A stretch of 64,000 nucleotides of DNA from B46-G9 sp964548365 (lineage in GTDB: Bacteria; Desulfobacterota; DSM-4660; Desulfatiglandales; Desulfatiglandaceae): NCBI GenBank assembly GCA_964548365.1, contig CAZJRD010000010.1:1-64000 (forward strand), in the 5' to 3' direction. A program made the translations under genes and the position numbers. The notes under the pieces were generated by a model. It had not been told where the DNA came from, searched no databases, and saw only the letters and a program-made list of their open reading frames with translations. Position 1 is the first letter of the stretch, and each line of letters starts with the position of its first letter. This document shows, piece after piece, positions 34,181 to 42,709 of the stretch.

Positions 34181-34522
34181 ATGATCGTACGAAATCTCAA
34201 TGACAAGGAAGTGCTTGACACCACGTATATTGCCCATGGCGGCGCCATCGCCCAGATGATCCTGGACAGGAGAACGTTGCAGGAGATCGGTTTTTTGGCT
34301 ATCGCGACCCTGGCGCCGGGCAAGGAAATAGAAGCCCATGTGGACCCCATGGAGGAGATCTACTTTATTGCCAGTGGATCCGGAGAGATGCGGGTGGATG
34401 AGGAGAGGAGACCGGTGGGACCCGGAGACGCCATATGGATACCGGCGGGATCTGCCCATTCCCTTGTCAATGATGGTGACCAGGAATGTACCATCCTGGT
34501 GGTTGCCTCACCGACCTGGTAG
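34181..34522 (+). CDS. Cupin-domain protein
   Basis: A 113-residue single-cupin protein from the ATG at 34181 (GGAGG nine bases before). Motif 1 reads PGKEIEAHVDPMEEIYFIASGSGEM, with His and Glu as metal ligands, and motif 2 reads VGPGDAIWIPAGSAHSLVNDG with the third His. Small cupins bind Fe, Mn or Ni and can be isomerases, dioxygenases or sensors; nothing here selects one. The gene is four bases before the GT9 gene, so it is co-transcribed. Upstream, near 34080-34107, are short GTCGTGA-type repeats. Confidence 0.85.
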   Translation: MIVRNLNDKEVLDTTYIAHGGAIAQMILDRRTLQEIGFLAIATLAPGKEIEAHVDPMEEIYFIASGSGEMRVDEERRPVGPGDAIWIPAGSAHSLVNDGDQECTILVVASPTW

Positions 34523-34525
34523 AGA

Positions 34526-35455
34526 ATGGAGCACAAGGCGCTCATTATCCGCCCCGGAGCGTTGGGAGATACATTGATGCTCCTGCCCGCCCTGAAAGAT
34601 CTTGAAAATAACACCGGGATAACAGTGGTCGTGCGGGAGCCAGGCATTTCTTTTTTGAGAAAAGCTGGATTCCACTGCATTGATATGGAGGGTGGCGGTT
34701 GGCACAGGCTGTTCCAGGAGCGGCCAGATCCTCGTCAACGGCTTCCCGTGTCTCCCCAGGACAGGGTGGTTGCCTATCTGGCCGACTCGGACGGGACGAT
34801 CAGGAGAAACCTCAAGGACTATTTTCCCGGGGCCGCCATACATGTTTTCCCGGCATATCCCGAGGCGGAAGACGAGATCCATGTGGCCCGGTATCTCTGT
34901 GAAACTCTGGCCGGGGCCGGCCTCCCCGTTGACCCGGGGTGCGCCATGGAACGGGCCAGGAATCGACCACTGTTGAGAGGGGGCTCGGAATTCGGGCCGA
35001 AGAGAGGGATTGTCGTCCATCCAGGGTCCGGATCGCCTCGCAAGAACCTTTCTCCGGAATTGTGGTTGGCATTTCTCGAGAGAATCTCTGAGGAACCTGT
35101 TTTGCAGAACCCCGGAAAGGGAGTGGTGTTGCTGGGACCTGCCGAGGAGGGTTTGCGGGATTTTTTCGGGAAACGGGTTCCTCGAACCCTGGAAACGGTT
35201 TTCTATCCCCGGGATGAGGAGCTTGTGTCCCTCCTGGGAACAGCCCACATCTACGCCGGTCACGACAGCGGGGTTACCCACCTTGCCGCCATGCTGGGGA
35301 CACCGACGCTTGCCCTTTTCCGACAGGACAATCTTTCCATGTGGCACCCCCTGGGACCAGCTACCAGGATAGTCCACTCGTTGAAACCCAATGAAGCAGA
35401 CCTTAAAAAAATGGTTGAGGCTGCAAGAATTCTCATAAGGAGTGCCTGTCCATAA
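34526..35455 (+). CDS. Glycosyltransferase family 9 (heptosyltransferase-like)
   Basis: A 309-residue protein with ALIIRPGALGDTLMLLPALKDL at the start, the GT9 phosphate-loop signature. The C-terminal domain has GIVVHPGSGSPRKNLSPELWLAFLER and YAGHDSGVTHLAAMLGTPTLALF, the donor-site motif with the DSGxxHLA pattern. GT9 enzymes add heptose to lipopolysaccharide core. The linker region is short, so the protein is a little smaller than WaaC/WaaF. It may act in LPS or other surface glycan assembly. The cupin gene is coupled upstream; the MFS gene starts about 50 bases downstream. Confidence 0.88.
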   Translation: MEHKALIIRPGALGDTLMLLPALKDLENNTGITVVVREPGISFLRKAGFHCIDMEGGGWHRLFQERPDPRQRLPVSPQDRVVAYLADSDGTIRRNLKDYFPGAAIHVFPAYPEAEDEIHVARYLCETLAGAGLPVDPGCAMERARNRPLLRGGSEFGPKRGIVVHPGSGSPRKNLSPELWLAFLERISEEPVLQNPGKGVVLLGPAEEGLRDFFGKRVPRTLETVFYPRDEELVSLLGTAHIYAGHDSGVTHLAAMLGTPTLALFRQDNLSMWHPLGPATRIVHSLKPNEADLKKMVEAARILIRSACP

Positions 35456-35507
35456 CGAAGATATCGGGAAAAACAGCCATTTATGGATGGAGACGAAAGA
35501 GGACCCC

Positions 35508-36909
35508 ATGAACGATGACCTGCTCAAAAAAGCACTTCGGTATCGCTGGTTGATTTTCTGGATTTTGGCATTCAGCTATGTTCTTGTTTACTTTCATCGC
35601 CTGTGTCCTGCGGTCGTCGCCCTTGATATGATGCAGGATCTCAAGGCGGGAGGTGGATTGATCGGCCTCCTGGGTGCAGCCTATTTCTATCCATATGCCC
35701 TCATGCAGCTCCCTGCAGGTTTACTGTCCGACTCCTGGGGCCCCCGAAAGACCATTACCCTTTTTTTTTGCGTGGCCTTCGTTGGATCCCTTCTTCTCGG
35801 CCTGGCCCCGACTCTGTTATGGGCGATTGTGGGCAGGACGCTGGTTGGTCTCGGGGTGGCCATGCTTTTCGTTCCCACCATGAAAATACTGGCCGAATGG
35901 TTTCGCGTGCGTGAGTTTGCATTCATGACGGGTATCCTTATGGCAATGGGCGGCATCGGTTCTTTGAGTGCCGCCTCACCGCTTGCCCTTCTCAGTTCGC
36001 GGATCGGGTGGCGCATGTCTTTTGTCGTGGTGGGTGGTTTCACGCTGATCCTGGGGGCCCTGGTGTGGATCTTCGTGAGGGATCGTCCCCAGGACAAGGG
36101 ATGGCCTTCCTCGCGGGGGGAGCAGGAGACAGGCGCACCTCCCTCCATCGGGCTTGGCAAAGGAGTCAGGATGGTCCTTTCAACTCCCGCCTTCTGGCCG
36201 GTGGCCATCTGGTTCTTTTTTGACTGTGCTGTTTTCTTTTCCTTCGGGGGCCTTTGGGGCGGCCCGTATCTGATGCAGGTCTATGGACTCAGCAAGGCAA
36301 ATGCAGGGCAGATTCTCTCCATGCTTGCCATCGGGATGATCGTAGGAAGCCCCTTTCTAAGTTTTCTTTCCAACAACATTTTTCGGGCAAGAAAGCCGGT
36401 TGTGATCCTCTCAAGCGCGATCCTCCTGTTTCTGACCGCTGCCCTGGCCTTTTACACCAAGAACATTCCGATAGCAGGGTTGTATCTTCTCTGTTTCGGA
36501 CTGGGCGTCTTTTCCAGCGCCGTCGTGGTGATCGGCTTCACCACCACCAAGGAGCTCTTTCCCGTCCAGATGGCGGGGACGGCCACAGGGTTGGTGAACC
36601 TGTTTCCGTTCGCAGGGGGTGCTGTATTTCAACCGGTGCTGGGGCATGTTCTGGAGACACACGGCCGCGTCGCAGGGGCATTTACCCTGGGCGGATATAA
36701 ACAGGCTTTTCTGATTCTGTTCCTTTGTGGTATCATTACCTTAGCAGCCAGCATGTGCCTCCGGGAGACCATGGAANNNNNNNNNNNNNNNNNNNNNNNN
36801 NNNNNNNNNNNNNNNNNNNNNNNNNNNNNNNNNNNNNNNNNNNNNNNNNNNNNNNNNNNNNNNNNNNNNNNNNNNNCGGGAGACCATGGAAAAAGAGGGA
36901 AAGGAGTAA
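35508..36909 (+). CDS. MFS transporter, interrupted near its 3' end by an assembly gap
   Basis: The start at 35508 follows AAAGAGGA. About 423 residues are readable before the N run. There are roughly twelve hydrophobic helices with FHRLCPAVVALDMMQDL after helix 1, GAAYFYPYALMQLPAGLLSDSWGPRKT (the loop 2-3 motif), and a GLVNLFPFAGGAVFQPVLGHVL second-half motif. It resembles the nitrate/nitrite-porter-like and ACS-like branch of MFS; the substrate is unknown. The 15 bases before the Ns are repeated just after them. Joining the two copies gives a clean end LRETMEKEGKE and stop at 36907-36909, so the gene is probably intact. Confidence 0.85.
36777..36876. other. 100-N scaffold gap, likely artefactual
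   Basis: Exactly 100 Ns. The 15 bases CGGGAGACCATGGAA occur immediately before (36762-36776) and after (36877-36891). This is what results when two contigs with a short true overlap are scaffolded instead of merged. The most likely real sequence has one copy and no gap. Confidence 0.85.
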
Positions 36910-36912
36910 GAA

Positions 36913-37302
36913 ATGAAAATCGCAATAGGGACGGACGACAAAAAAACGATCCGCAAAGGCCACTTTGGAGAGAGTACTTATTATGCCATTGTTGAGGTAT
37001 TGAACGGCCAAATAACGTCACAGGAGATTCGGGAGAATCCCCGTACCGGAGAAGAGGGGCACCATGGCGAATCGCAGAAAATCCTTGACCTCCTGGATGA
37101 CTGCGAACTCTTTATGGCCCGGAGTATGGGGAAAAAATCCATGGCAAAGATAGCTGAAAAAAAGGTCGACTGTATTATCACGGAATTTCCCGATATTGAT
37201 CAGGCCCTCCGAATGTTCCTGGACGCCGAAGATGAGGGCTTTCACTATTACGATTTCAAGCGGGAGGAACTTATTCCGTGCTCGGAGCGGTTGAAAAAAT
37301 GA
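36913..37302 (+). CDS. NifX/NifB-superfamily (dinitrogenase Fe-Mo cofactor biosynthesis-like) protein
   Basis: A 129-residue protein after AAAGGAGTAAGAA. The fold signature is MKIAIGTDDKKTIRKGHFGESTYYAIVEV, then ELFMARSMGKKSMAKIAEKKVDCIITE, as in the NifX/NifB-C-terminal/IssA-like family of small cofactor- or Fe-S-carrying proteins. No nif gene is near, so nitrogen fixation is unlikely as the context; many anaerobes carry several such proteins of unknown role. The stop overlaps the LOG gene start. Confidence 0.8.
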   Translation: MKIAIGTDDKKTIRKGHFGESTYYAIVEVLNGQITSQEIRENPRTGEEGHHGESQKILDLLDDCELFMARSMGKKSMAKIAEKKVDCIITEFPDIDQALRMFLDAEDEGFHYYDFKREELIPCSERLKK

Positions 37303-38342
37303 AAGCTATGGAACTACACTTTACCAGGACCAACGGCCCTGCGGATGAGGCCATTGAAGATCTTATTTCCTTCGCGGGCGGTATCCGTCACGGCGACATG
37401 GTCCGTGAGATGATCTTGGCCGCCCTGAAAGCAGGCCAGGAGAGCGAGGATCGGGCGGATCTGAAACTCATGAATACCACTCTGAAAGAGATGCGGTTTA
37501 CCACCAAGATTTTCGCCCCGTACAAGGAGGTCAAGAAAGTCACGGTCTTCGGATCAGCCAGAACAAAGCCGGGAGAGCCGATTTATGAGATGGCCACGGT
37601 GTTCGGCAAGCAGCTGGTGGAGCAAGGCTACATGGTGATCACGGGCGCGGGACCGGGGATCATGCAGGCGGTCAATGAAGGGGCCGGCCCGGAACACTCG
37701 TTCGGGGTGAATATCCGTCTTCCCTTTGAACAGAAGGCCAATCCCGTGCTTGAGGGCAACCCGAAGACCATTAATTACAAGTACTTTTTCAGCAGAAAGG
37801 TGGCTTTTCTAAAAGAGAGTGACGCAGTGGCCATGTTCCCGGGAGGTTTTGGAACACTTGACGAAGCCATGGAGACTCTTACCCTGGTCCAGACCGGGAA
37901 ACGTAACCCAATGCCCATTGTTTTCCTGGACGAACCCGACAGCACGTACTGGACCAGGTGGAGAGAATTTCTCCAAAGAGAACTGCTTCGCCTGGGCTAC
38001 GTCAGCCCGATGGATTTTTCGCTTTTTGACCTCGTAAGTACAGTGGAGAGCGCAGTAGAGAAAATCAGTCGGTTTTATCATCGCTATCACAGTCTCCGCT
38101 ACGTGAAAGACCGATTGGTGATCCGTCTGCACTCTCCCATCGATCTTGACCGGGAAACTGACCTGAGAGAGCACTTTTCCGATATCCTGACCTCCCCGCA
38201 CGAGTTCTTTTTTTCTCAAAACGCTCTCCCTGAAGAGGCGGACGAGCCGGAGATTTCCCACCTGCCGAGGTTGGTTCTTACCTTCAACCGGAGAGATTTT
38301 GGTCGGCTCCACCAATTGATTGATCATCTGAATAACATGTGA
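37299..38342 (+). CDS. LOG-family Rossmann protein with a C-terminal extension
   Basis: A 347-residue protein; the ATG at 37299 overlaps the stop of the previous gene (ATGA). The LOG (lysine decarboxylase-like) core lies at about residues 80-255: VTVFGSARTKPGEPIYEMA, ITGAGPGIMQAVNEGAG, and the phosphoribohydrolase motif PGGFGTLDEAMETLTLVQ. LOG proteins hydrolyse nucleoside 5'-monophosphates at the N-glycosidic bond. An extra N-terminal helical part (about 75 residues) and about 90 residues after the core are family-specific to bacterial long LOG proteins. The 3' end overlaps the convergent MBL gene by 19 bases. Confidence 0.85.
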   Translation: MKAMELHFTRTNGPADEAIEDLISFAGGIRHGDMVREMILAALKAGQESEDRADLKLMNTTLKEMRFTTKIFAPYKEVKKVTVFGSARTKPGEPIYEMATVFGKQLVEQGYMVITGAGPGIMQAVNEGAGPEHSFGVNIRLPFEQKANPVLEGNPKTINYKYFFSRKVAFLKESDAVAMFPGGFGTLDEAMETLTLVQTGKRNPMPIVFLDEPDSTYWTRWREFLQRELLRLGYVSPMDFSLFDLVSTVESAVEKISRFYHRYHSLRYVKDRLVIRLHSPIDLDRETDLREHFSDILTSPHEFFFSQNALPEEADEPEISHLPRLVLTFNRRDFGRLHQLIDHLNNM

Positions 38343-39457
38343 GGATTCAGGGTGTAGGTTTCTCCATGGTCCAGGTGGACGAGCCGGTCAATGAGCCCCT
38401 GCTTTTCCATCTCCCTTTTGATATCCAGAGGAGGGAAATGGACCGGCTCATTGCCGAGACGAAAGGTCCCCCAGTGCACAATCATCAACCTTTTGGCGTT
38501 CAATTCCTTGAAGGCCTTGACCGTTTCCGTCGGGTTCAGGTGGGATGATGCCATGAACCAGCGCGGCTCGTACGCTCCGAGATTGAAAATGGCCAGATCA
38601 ATGGGGAAGGTCTCGCCGATTTCCCGGAACCGGTCAAAATAGGCGGTGTCTCCTGAAATGAAGATGTTGAAGCCGCCTGCACCCTTTATGAGAAATGATC
38701 CCCAGAGGGAACGATTCGGTCCCACAAAAGGATTGCGCATGGTCCAGTGGTTCGAGGGAAGGAGGATAATCTGCCGTTTTCCGTCTTTGTAACCATCAAA
38801 CCAGTCCAGCTGTGTCCTGTTGTGCATTCCTAGGGACGCAAAAACACTATCATAACCCAGAGGGGAAATCACGTGGGTTTCCTTGGGGAAGGCCTTGAGG
38901 GAGGATTTATCCAAATGGTCATAATGACCGTGTGTAATCAGGATATGGTCAGGCCGAGGCATGAGGTTGACGTCAAAGGCAAGGGGGCTGAAGTCGGTGA
39001 ACCACATGAGACCGAAAAGAACAGGGTCCATCAGCAGGCAACTCTCCAGGTCCCGGATCATGATGCAGGCGTGTTTTATGAAAGTGACGGAGCACCCTTC
39101 TCTTTTGTTTACTGCGTCCCAGTCAATTCTTACCGGGATGGTCGGTTCATCCTTGTAGAATGATTTGAACGGGTTTTTTCCGAAGAGCTTCCAGCGAAGG
39201 ACCTTCCACATATTTCCGTGTTCCCTTGTGCTGAAGGGGTTCAAAAACATCCCCTTGCCATGATGTATCTTCCGTTGTGCTATTTCCCTGAGCTTCAATT
39301 GTGCTGCCTTTCCCAGGAATTCCCTCCGGGCCGTTTCAGTATCCGATTGTCCACAGGCACTGGCGAAGGGAAGTAGCCCGAAAAGCGCACTCCACTTCCC
39401 CAGGGTCAGCCCTGTCTTCATGAATCTTCGGCGGTCAATTTTTCCTGTTTTTTTCAT
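38324..39457 (-). CDS. Exported metallo-beta-lactamase-fold hydrolase (UlaG/NAPE-PLD-like), Tat lipoprotein
   Basis: A 377-residue protein with a twin-arginine signal (DRRRFMKTG) and a lipobox-like LPFASAC, so a Tat-exported lipoprotein is likely. The fold motifs are CSVTFIKHACIMIRDLESCLLMDPV, ITHGHYDHLD (HxHxDH near residue 178), ISGDTAYFDRF and a late MIVHWGTFRLG. This is the layout of NAPE-hydrolysing phospholipase D-like and UlaG-like proteins. It may act on envelope phospholipids or esters; the substrate is unproven. Confidence 0.87.
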   Translation of the reverse strand: MKKTGKIDRRRFMKTGLTLGKWSALFGLLPFASACGQSDTETARREFLGKAAQLKLREIAQRKIHHGKGMFLNPFSTREHGNMWKVLRWKLFGKNPFKSFYKDEPTIPVRIDWDAVNKREGCSVTFIKHACIMIRDLESCLLMDPVLFGLMWFTDFSPLAFDVNLMPRPDHILITHGHYDHLDKSSLKAFPKETHVISPLGYDSVFASLGMHNRTQLDWFDGYKDGKRQIILLPSNHWTMRNPFVGPNRSLWGSFLIKGAGGFNIFISGDTAYFDRFREIGETFPIDLAIFNLGAYEPRWFMASSHLNPTETVKAFKELNAKRLMIVHWGTFRLGNEPVHFPPLDIKREMEKQGLIDRLVHLDHGETYTLNPHMLFR

Positions 39458-39825
39458 GAACCCCTCCGACGGGACCAGTGCTTGGTTGGCTAGGCAAAGC
39501 TCACGGACGTCTGGAGAATTCTGCCCCTTCCTTCGTACTAAAGTTGTGCCTTATTCCCCCTATTTATTGGGCTGTTATTTGGTTTTGAATTTCGGATTTC
39601 CCAGTCTTTGACAGGTGGGTGGGATATTACCATTTTAATGGCATTTTCACTTGCGAATTTGAGGCGCAAAATTTACGAGATAATACTTATTTTATCCGAA
39701 AGGAATGGAGCCTGTCAAACAGCCTTTGACCTCCAGCCCAACTACTGTGAAAAAAGCACTGGAAGTATCTGCCCCAATAGTATAGTTTTTTTGATAGGTG
39801 AACTTTTTGAGGAGGTGCAAAGGCT
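39458..39825. other. 368-base intergenic region with an inverted repeat
   Basis: No gene is seen between the divergent hydrolase and Fe-S protein genes. It contains an exact 9-base inverted pair, TTTGACAGG (39607-39615) and CCTGTCAAA (39711-39719), with an inner TTGCG/CGCAA stem (39651-39669). It presumably holds the two divergent promoters, but no convincing -35/-10 pair was found. Confidence 0.4.
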
Positions 39826-40983
39826 ATGCCCGAAGAAACCTTGGAAGAGAAATACCGTCGCGCAGCCGGTGTGATTTGCAGGCAGGGAATGGTCCCTTTT
39901 CCGGTAAATGACACAACTATCTCCATTATGAAGCACGTTATCGGGTCCGAAGAAGATGAACTGGACTTCATCGGCGCCTTCCGGGATAAAGGGTCGAAAA
40001 CCATGGAAGAATTGCAGGCATCCAGCGATTTTTCTGCGGACCAGATCGATCAGCTCGCGACGATCCTTGCCAGGAAAGGACTGATCTTCAACCAGCCCAG
40101 TTCAGCAGGCGTTATGGTCTACCGGTTGCTTCCCCTCATGAATGTTGGATTGATGGAATACAAGTTTATGGGTGAGCTCAAGTGGGATGAGAACGAACAA
40201 ATACTTGCCAATTTATTCCAGAAACTTATGGATCAAGTGCGAGATCAGATTCAGGCAAACTATGATCAACTGGTCCCTATGCTTCAAAGGGCGCCGCCTG
40301 TCGATCGGACCGTCCCCATCCGGAAAACGGAAGAAGGGGATATGATCCGGATCATTCCCCTTGCCAGGAGCGTGGAGGTCCCGGAAGAGTTTGTCCTGCC
40401 GAGCCAGTCAGTGGGCGAGATTATTGACAAGTTTGATGATATTGCAGTGGGGTATTGCTTTTGCCGTCAGCGGCGGGCGGTTTTGGGGGAACCATGCAGG
40501 TTTGAAGCACCCGCAAGGACCTGTTTCACTTTCGGGAAATCCGCCCGGCATACCACAGCCCAGGGTTTTGCCGAGATGATATCAAAGGAGGAAGCAAGGA
40601 GGATCATGCAGGAAGCGGAAGAAGCAGGGCTGGTGCATAAGGCGTTTCACCCCAATGCCAAGGTGTCGCGCCCGGAAACCAGTATCTGCAATTGCTGCAA
40701 GGATTGCTGTGACACCCTGCGTCTCTGGAGAGACGGGGCCTTTCCGCTGATTAACTCCACCTATTACCTTTCCGTCATAGAGGAAGGATTGTGCGTTGGA
40801 TGCGGGATCTGCGTGGAGCGATGTCCGACAGACGCAATAACATTGAATGAGGATGGCAAAGCGGAACGGGATGAAAATGCCTGCTTCGGTTGCGGCATCT
40901 GCGCACGCTTCTGCCCCGAGAAAGCCGTTTCGCTGAAAGAAGGCCTGCGCAGGGTGTCCGTGCTCCCGCCGCGCATGCGTTAG
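39826..40983 (+). CDS. Multi-cysteine 2[4Fe-4S] ferredoxin-domain protein
   Basis: A 385-residue protein after GAGGAGG. Residues 1-100 look helical, with a winged-helix-like stretch (MEELQASSDFSADQIDQLATILARKGLI). Two non-standard Cys groups follow: CFCRQRRAVLGEPC near 210 and CNCCKDCC near 288. The C-terminus has two classical clusters, CVGCGICVERCP near 322 and CFGCGICARFCP near 352. It is cytoplasmic and could carry four or more metal clusters. Proteins of this layout are widespread in sulfate reducers and other anaerobes, with an electron-transfer role assumed but not shown. The ferritin-like gene follows 27 bases downstream. Confidence 0.85.
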   Translation: MPEETLEEKYRRAAGVICRQGMVPFPVNDTTISIMKHVIGSEEDELDFIGAFRDKGSKTMEELQASSDFSADQIDQLATILARKGLIFNQPSSAGVMVYRLLPLMNVGLMEYKFMGELKWDENEQILANLFQKLMDQVRDQIQANYDQLVPMLQRAPPVDRTVPIRKTEEGDMIRIIPLARSVEVPEEFVLPSQSVGEIIDKFDDIAVGYCFCRQRRAVLGEPCRFEAPARTCFTFGKSARHTTAQGFAEMISKEEARRIMQEAEEAGLVHKAFHPNAKVSRPETSICNCCKDCCDTLRLWRDGAFPLINSTYYLSVIEEGLCVGCGICVERCPTDAITLNEDGKAERDENACFGCGICARFCPEKAVSLKEGLRRVSVLPPRMR

Positions 40984-41010
40984 CTCGGGTTCGGAGGCTT
41001 GAGGGGAACC

Positions 41011-41499
41011 ATGTTCACACTGGGAGAAATTATAGATCTTGCCGTTCGCATAGAAAAAAATGGAGAGAAGCTCTACAGAAAGGCAGCAGACGAGGTTTCA
41101 AGTCCTTCCCTGGCGTCCCTGCTCGAGTGGCTTGCCGATCAAGAGCTTGAACACGGGAAATGGTTCAAGCAACTCGGAAGAGCGGTGGAGACGAGAGTGG
41201 AAGTTCCCCGGCTGGAAGAGATCGGAAAGGAGATCCTGCGGAGCGTGCTGGGAGACCAGGCCTTTTCCATAAATGATGTGGATTTTTCCAGGGTGGAGGA
41301 CATCAACGATCTTCTGGCCCTGTCTCTTGAATTTGAGAAAGATACGATTCTCTTCTACGAGATGCTCAGCGAATTCATTGATTATGCGGAGACCATACGT
41401 CAGCTCGGGCGGATTATCGAAGAAGAACAACGTCATGTTGAGCTTCTGGAAGGATTTCTTGAAAAGGGCGAGGTCCCGAAAAGAGGAGAACCTGGCTGA
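41011..41499 (+). CDS. Ferritin-like/rubrerythrin-type diiron protein without a rubredoxin domain
   Basis: A 162-residue protein from the ATG at 41011 (GAGGGGAACC before it). It forms a four-helix bundle with Glu and ExxH-type ligands: LAVRIEKNGEKLY (Glu), ADQELEHGKWF (ExxH), LSLEFEKDTILFYE (Glu) and IIEEEQRHVELLE (ExxH). This is the ferritin-like pattern of rubrerythrins; there is no C-terminal CxxC rubredoxin domain. Such proteins usually reduce peroxide or store iron in anaerobes. The upstream Fe-S protein is a plausible electron donor, by context. Confidence 0.85.
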   Translation: MFTLGEIIDLAVRIEKNGEKLYRKAADEVSSPSLASLLEWLADQELEHGKWFKQLGRAVETRVEVPRLEEIGKEILRSVLGDQAFSINDVDFSRVEDINDLLALSLEFEKDTILFYEMLSEFIDYAETIRQLGRIIEEEQRHVELLEGFLEKGEVPKRGEPG

Positions 41500-41599
41500 A
41501 CCGGCGCTCGGCATGACGGGACTAGGTCTTTTCCAGACCCGTGTTGATGAGAAAAATAGAGAAATGCTCAATTGATGAGAGAGCAATGTGAGGGAGCAT

Positions 41600-42709
41600 A
41601 TGAATACATTCTTGCAGTTTGAGATCCTCGGGAACAGCCTCTGGCGGATTATGGCCCTTTTCGGGATTGTGCTGGTTTCCCTTATTCTGGGGAAGATCGC
41701 AAGGGCCGTCCTCGAGAAAGCCGGGGCGCGGTTTGAGAGCGGAAACCGATATATCATGGCCACGACCTTGAGGGCGGTGAGCCGTGGGGCGATCTTGCTC
41801 CTTGCCGCTGCAGGCATATCGGTCGGCCTCCAGGTCTTCCAATTGAAGGCGTGGGTCGGAGAAATGTCGGAGACGTTGAGCTCCATTCTCCTGGCCCTAG
41901 GTGTGGGATACTTTCTCTATTGGCTCGTGGATGTGCCCACCTCCTGGTTCACGAGGCTTGCCGGAAAAACCGAGACCAGGCTTGACGATATGCTGGTGCC
42001 CATGGTCCGCAAGAGCCTCAGGGTGACCGTGGTTATCCTGGTGCTTGTCCAGATCGCGCAGATCCTGAGTGACAAGCCCATTACCTCTATCATCGCGGGT
42101 CTCGGGATCGGCGGTCTGGCATTAGCTTTGGCTGCCCAGGATACGGTGAAGAATTTTTTCGGCTCAGTGGTCCTGTTCGTAGACAAGCCCTTCGAGATGG
42201 GTGACAGGATCGTGGTGGACGGGCAGGACGGGTCGGTGGAAGAGGTTGGCTTCCGTTCAACGAAAATCAGGACCCTCGACGGGCACCTGGTCACCGTGCC
42301 CAACGGCCAACTGGCCAACAAGATGATCCGCAATATCGGCAAGCGGCCATACATCAAGCGGATAGCAAATCTCACCATCACCTACGACACCCCACCGGAG
42401 AAGGTGGATAGGGCCATCAAGATCGTCAAGGAAATATTGGATGGCCATGAGGGCCTGCATCCCGATTATCCCCCCAGGGTCTATTTCAGTGAATTCAATG
42501 CCGATTCCCTGAATATCATGGTGATTTACTGGTATCATCCGCCCGACTACTGGGCCTACATGGAATTCGCCGAGCGCTTCAACAAGGAGGTGCTCCACCG
42601 CTTCGGCGAGGAAGGGATCGAATTCGCGTTCCCGACCCAGACACTCTACCTCGCGGGGGACCAGGCACGGCCGCTTACGATTGGCGTGACGAAGGGGGAG
42701 TCATCGTGA
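41600..42709 (+). CDS. MscS-family mechanosensitive channel
   Basis: A 369-residue protein from the ATG at 41600 (GAGGGAG upstream). Four to five membrane helices lie in the first 190 residues. The pore-lining helix is GLGIGGLALALAAQDTVKNFFGSVVLFVDKPFEMGDRI, the MscS TM3 signature, followed by the beta domain (VEEVGFRSTKIRTLDGHLVTVPNG) and a mixed alpha/beta domain. It protects cells from osmotic downshock by opening under tension. The stop overlaps the start of the alcohol dehydrogenase gene. The window has a second, shorter MscS at 57950-58792. Confidence 0.93.
   Translation: MNTFLQFEILGNSLWRIMALFGIVLVSLILGKIARAVLEKAGARFESGNRYIMATTLRAVSRGAILLLAAAGISVGLQVFQLKAWVGEMSETLSSILLALGVGYFLYWLVDVPTSWFTRLAGKTETRLDDMLVPMVRKSLRVTVVILVLVQIAQILSDKPITSIIAGLGIGGLALALAAQDTVKNFFGSVVLFVDKPFEMGDRIVVDGQDGSVEEVGFRSTKIRTLDGHLVTVPNGQLANKMIRNIGKRPYIKRIANLTITYDTPPEKVDRAIKIVKEILDGHEGLHPDYPPRVYFSEFNADSLNIMVIYWYHPPDYWAYMEFAERFNKEVLHRFGEEGIEFAFPTQTLYLAGDQARPLTIGVTKGESS

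Noticed and set aside
34508..35527. Minus-strand open frame of 339 codons
   Set aside because: Opposite the GT9 gene; shadow frame.
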